This document shows, one piece after another, positions 61,171 through 64,000 of a stretch of DNA of 64,000 nucleotides (positions are counted from its first letter, which is position 1; each line of letters starts with the position of its first letter). The DNA lies in NCBI RefSeq assembly GCF_018967865.2, contig NZ_JAHLZY020000001.1:2294001-2358000 (forward strand), given 5' to 3'. The notes below the pieces were generated by a model. That model worked only from the letters and a program-made list of their open reading frames with translations. It searched no databases and was not told the origin of the DNA. This stretch comes from Hymenobacter siberiensis. Lineage in GTDB: Bacteria; Bacteroidota; Bacteroidia; Cytophagales; Hymenobacteraceae. The translations under genes and the position numbers were made by a program.

Positions 61171-63774
61171 GTGAAACAACCCTCTACGCCGCCGTTGTCG
61201 TCAGTGCCAGTTATTAGGAATGTTGAGTGCCGCCTGGTATTGCTGGGCGTGCTGGCCCTGGGGCCGTTGCAAATAACCACGGTTTGGGCGCAGGCTATCA
61301 GCTCGGAACAAACCAAGTCCGGCACGGTCGTGACCCTCACCGGGACGCTCCGCGACGCCAGCGGGCAGCCACTGGAGCTGGCTGCGGTGGGAGTGGAGGG
61401 CCAGCCCGGCGGTACAAACACCAACGTCGATGGTGCGTTCGTGCTGCCTGTGCGTGTACCGGTCACGGACCAGAATGTAGTGCTGGTGGTGCGCCGCCTG
61501 GGCTTTATCACACTACGGCAGCCTTTGCGGCTGCCTGCTGAGGCCGGCAAACCCCTGCGATTAACCATGCGCCTCGATACCAAGGCGCTGAGCAATGTGC
61601 GCGTCACGGGCCGCTCCAACCAGGCTGATACCCGCGAGCAGGTCAGCGTTACGCGCATTGACCCGCGCTCGGCCAAGGAAATTCCCTCACCGTTTGGCGA
61701 TTTCAACGCCATTCTCAAGACGCTGCCCGGCGTGGTGTCGAATAACGAGTTGAGCAGTACGTACAATGTGCGGGGCGGCAACTACGATGAGAACCTGGTG
61801 TACGTCAACGGCTTCGAGATTTATCGGCCGTTTCTCGTTACCTCGGCCCAGCAGGAGGGCCTGAGCTTCATCAACCCCGATTTGGTGAAGCAGGTGGAGT
61901 TCAGCAGCGGAGGCTGGCAGCCGAAGTACGGCGACAAGCTGGCATCGGTGCTGAGCGTGGATTACAAGACACCTGAGAAATTTGCCGCCTCGCTCACGGC
62001 CAGCTTGGTGGGGGGCGCGGCCCACGCCGAAGCCCGCTCGGCGAATGGCCGCGTGAGCTACCTGGCCGGCGTGCGCTACAAGAACGCGCAGTACGTGTTG
62101 AGCTCCCTGAAACAGGCGCAGGGCGGCTACAATCCCACTTTTTACGACGCGCAGGCGTTCGTGAACATCGGCCTGGGCAAGAAGGAGGACATGCAGCGCA
62201 CCACGCTGGGCCTGCTGGGGGTGGTGGCGCACAACGACTACCGCTTCTCGCCCGAAACCGGCCAGGCCACGTTTTCGACCGGCACCAACCAGTTCACCCG
62301 CGTGTTCATCGCCTACGATGGGCGCGAGCGGATGCAGTTCGACACCTACCAAACGGGCCTGAACCTGAAGCATGACTTCTCCTCGAAGCTGCAGATGGAG
62401 CTGCTGGGCTCGGCCCTGATTTCGCGTGAGTTTGAGTACCGCGACGTGGAAGCGGCCTACACCTTCGCTGAAATCAACCGCGACCCGACCTCGCCCGATT
62501 TCAACCAGACCGTGCGCCAGCGCAACATCGGCTCGCAGTTCAAGCACTCGCGCAATAACCTCACGGCGCAGATTTTCACGGCCGAAACCCGGGGCCGCTG
62601 GGCTCCCGCCGCCAACCACACTGTGCGCTGGGGCGCTAAAATCGGCCGCGAAAAAATCACCGATAAGCTCGACGAGTACAGCTTTGCCGACTCGGCCGAT
62701 TACGTGCCCGATGCCCGCCGTACCCGTCTGCTGTCGGACCTGAGCCTGCAAAGCACCCGCACCCAGGGTTTTGTGCAGGACACCTGGAACCTCGATTCGC
62801 TAACCGCCCTCACCTACGGGGCCCGGGCCCACTACTGGACCACCAACGGCCAGCTGGTTATCAGCCCCCGGGTGCAGTTCTCGCAAATCAGCCGCTCGCA
62901 CCCCAACCGCTCGTTTAAGGCGGCCGTGGGCGTGTACTACCAGCCGCCGTTCTACCGCGAGCTGCGCAATCAGGCCGGCGACCGTACCGACCCCAGCCAG
63001 CCTCTGATTCAAACCGCCAACCTAAACGTGGAGCTGCGCGCCCAGAAATCCTACCACTTTATCGTGGGCAAGGAAATCAACTTCCGGCAGTATGGCCGGC
63101 CTTTCAAGTTTTCGGCCGAAGCCTACTACAAGTATCTCACCGACGTGGTGCCTTACGACGTGGATAACGTGCGCCTGCGCTACTTCGCCAAGAACAATGC
63201 CCGTGCCTACGCCGCTGGCTTCGATACCCGCATCAGCGGCGAGTTTGTGAAGGGGGCCGAATCTTGGTTCAGCCTCGGTGTGCTCACCACCCGCGAAAAC
63301 GTGGATGGCGACTCGCTGAACGTGGTGGATGCCAGCGGCAAAGTGACTGGCCGCGAGCCCAAAGGCTATATTCGCCGCCCGCAGGACCAGCGTCTGAACG
63401 TGGGCATTTTCTTCCAGGACCACCTGCCGGATAACCCTTCGGTGCGTGGCTACGTCAACTTCGTGTTCGGCACGGGCCTGCCATTCAGCCCGCCCAACCT
63501 GCCCGACCTGCGCGGCACCGCTGACCTCACCCGCAGCTACAACCGTGTCGATTTGGGTTTTTCTAAAGTGGTGGGCCTGAAAAACAACAACGCCCCCAAA
63601 GACCATTTCTACAGCTTCGAGAGCCTCTGGTTGGGCCTGGAAATCCTCAACGTGTTTGCCGCCAATAACGTAGCCGGCTACAGCTATCTGCAGGATGTGA
63701 ACGGCGTGACGTATTCGGTGCCCAGCTACCTTTCGCAGCGCATCGTGAACCTGCGGCTGATTGCGCGGTTTTAG
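61171..63774 (+). CDS. TonB-dependent outer-membrane receptor with carboxypeptidase-like N-domain
   Basis: An 867-residue receptor. Signal sequence (LVLLGVLALGPLQITTVWAQ, ending near residue 42), a CarboxypepD_reg-like domain (LTGTLRDASGQPLELAAVGV, about 53-135), a plug (FGDFNAILKTLPGVVSNNEL, then YNVRGGNYDENLVYVNGFEI) and a 22-strand-type barrel ending in LIARF. The plug lacks no obvious part. Substrate unknown. No SusD partner follows, so it is not a SusC pair. GTG 61171 is taken; an upstream in-frame TTG at 61144 would add nine residues. Confidence 0.88.
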   Translation: MKQPSTPPLSSVPVIRNVECRLVLLGVLALGPLQITTVWAQAISSEQTKSGTVVTLTGTLRDASGQPLELAAVGVEGQPGGTNTNVDGAFVLPVRVPVTDQNVVLVVRRLGFITLRQPLRLPAEAGKPLRLTMRLDTKALSNVRVTGRSNQADTREQVSVTRIDPRSAKEIPSPFGDFNAILKTLPGVVSNNELSSTYNVRGGNYDENLVYVNGFEIYRPFLVTSAQQEGLSFINPDLVKQVEFSSGGWQPKYGDKLASVLSVDYKTPEKFAASLTASLVGGAAHAEARSANGRVSYLAGVRYKNAQYVLSSLKQAQGGYNPTFYDAQAFVNIGLGKKEDMQRTTLGLLGVVAHNDYRFSPETGQATFSTGTNQFTRVFIAYDGRERMQFDTYQTGLNLKHDFSSKLQMELLGSALISREFEYRDVEAAYTFAEINRDPTSPDFNQTVRQRNIGSQFKHSRNNLTAQIFTAETRGRWAPAANHTVRWGAKIGREKITDKLDEYSFADSADYVPDARRTRLLSDLSLQSTRTQGFVQDTWNLDSLTALTYGARAHYWTTNGQLVISPRVQFSQISRSHPNRSFKAAVGVYYQPPFYRELRNQAGDRTDPSQPLIQTANLNVELRAQKSYHFIVGKEINFRQYGRPFKFSAEAYYKYLTDVVPYDVDNVRLRYFAKNNARAYAAGFDTRISGEFVKGAESWFSLGVLTTRENVDGDSLNVVDASGKVTGREPKGYIRRPQDQRLNVGIFFQDHLPDNPSVRGYVNFVFGTGLPFSPPNLPDLRGTADLTRSYNRVDLGFSKVVGLKNNNAPKDHFYSFESLWLGLEILNVFAANNVAGYSYLQDVNGVTYSVPSYLSQRIVNLRLIARF

Positions 63775-63786
63775 CGCATTATTCCC

Positions 63787-64000
63787 CTACTTATGCACGT
63801 CCTTAAAACGTAGCATATCAAGTAGACGCTCCTCCTTTGGTGGGTCGAAGCCGCAGGAAGTGGTGAACTTTTCGGGGTTATGGTAGGTGCCGAACAGCAT
63901 GTCCCACCATACGATGTCGCCGTAATTATTGGTGTGCTTTTCGTACTCGTGGTGAATGCGGTGCATCTCGGGCCGCTGAAAAATGTAGCCTATCCAGCGC
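63787..64000 (-). CDS. Sterol desaturase/fatty acid hydroxylase family protein (partial)
   Basis: The C-terminal end of a gene entering from the right edge on the reverse strand. The visible residues include the iron-binding histidine box EMHRIHHEYE, then NNYGDIVWWDMLFGTYHNP, a strong signature of the fatty acid hydroxylase superfamily of membrane di-iron enzymes. The last residues are RFKDVHK, stop at 63787-63789. Confidence 0.85.
   Translation of the reverse strand, partial: RWIGYIFQRPEMHRIHHEYEKHTNNYGDIVWWDMLFGTYHNPEKFTTSCGFDPPKEERLLDMLRFKDVHK

Overview
The window comes from a high-GC member of the Bacteroidota, most like the Hymenobacter group of the Cytophagales. The signs are Bacteroidota promoters (TTG, about 19 bases, TAnnTTTG), near absence of Shine-Dalgarno sequences, a short primary sigma factor of 287 residues, a type IX secretion sorting domain, bacillithiol and sphingolipid genes, and TonB/ExbBD genes. 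The genus is inferred from gene style, not from a search.

Region 1 (1-11.5 kb) looks like one short-chain carboxylate module. In order it has an InsA-like zinc-ribbon/HTH protein, an outer-membrane porin, an MHS-family MFS transporter, a two-helix membrane protein, a hybrid of sodium:solute symporter and histidine kinase, a single-domain response regulator, propionyl-CoA synthetase and acetyl-CoA synthetase. It could sense, import and activate acetate or propionate.

Region 2 (11.5-25 kb) holds a broken IS200-type transposase between REP-like palindromes, a DEDDh exonuclease/GIY-YIG/UvrC-like fusion, an AI-2E family permease, topoisomerase IV (parE, parC) with a candidate small RNA between them, two TPR proteins, and thrS. 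Region 3 (25-36 kb) is housekeeping: infC-rpmI-rplT, tRNA-Met, a START-like protein, lptF/G, rpsO, pnp, the primary sigma factor, trxB, an M23 peptidase and bshB1. infC appears to start at ATA behind a perfect Shine-Dalgarno, which is exceptional here.

Region 4 (36-41.4 kb) is accessory: a Ycf48-like T9SS cargo, a Xre/RES toxin-antitoxin pair with tandem operators, an AT-rich orphan and an intact IS4-family element next to a palindrome. Region 5 (41.4-48.7 kb) has accC, a serine palmitoyltransferase-like enzyme, a histone H1-like protein, divergent tyrS/holA with a mirror-image leader, and small orphans.

Region 6 (48.8-58.9 kb) carries a large TPR protein, an outer-membrane barrel, an HU/SPOR membrane protein, ExbB, ExbD, TonB and folC, and reads as a dedicated envelope energy-transduction set. 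Region 7 (58.9-64 kb) has trmB, a degenerate TrpF-like protein, rpe, a TonB-dependent receptor and the C-terminal end of a sterol-desaturase-family enzyme. Dispersed inverted repeats recur between genes throughout.
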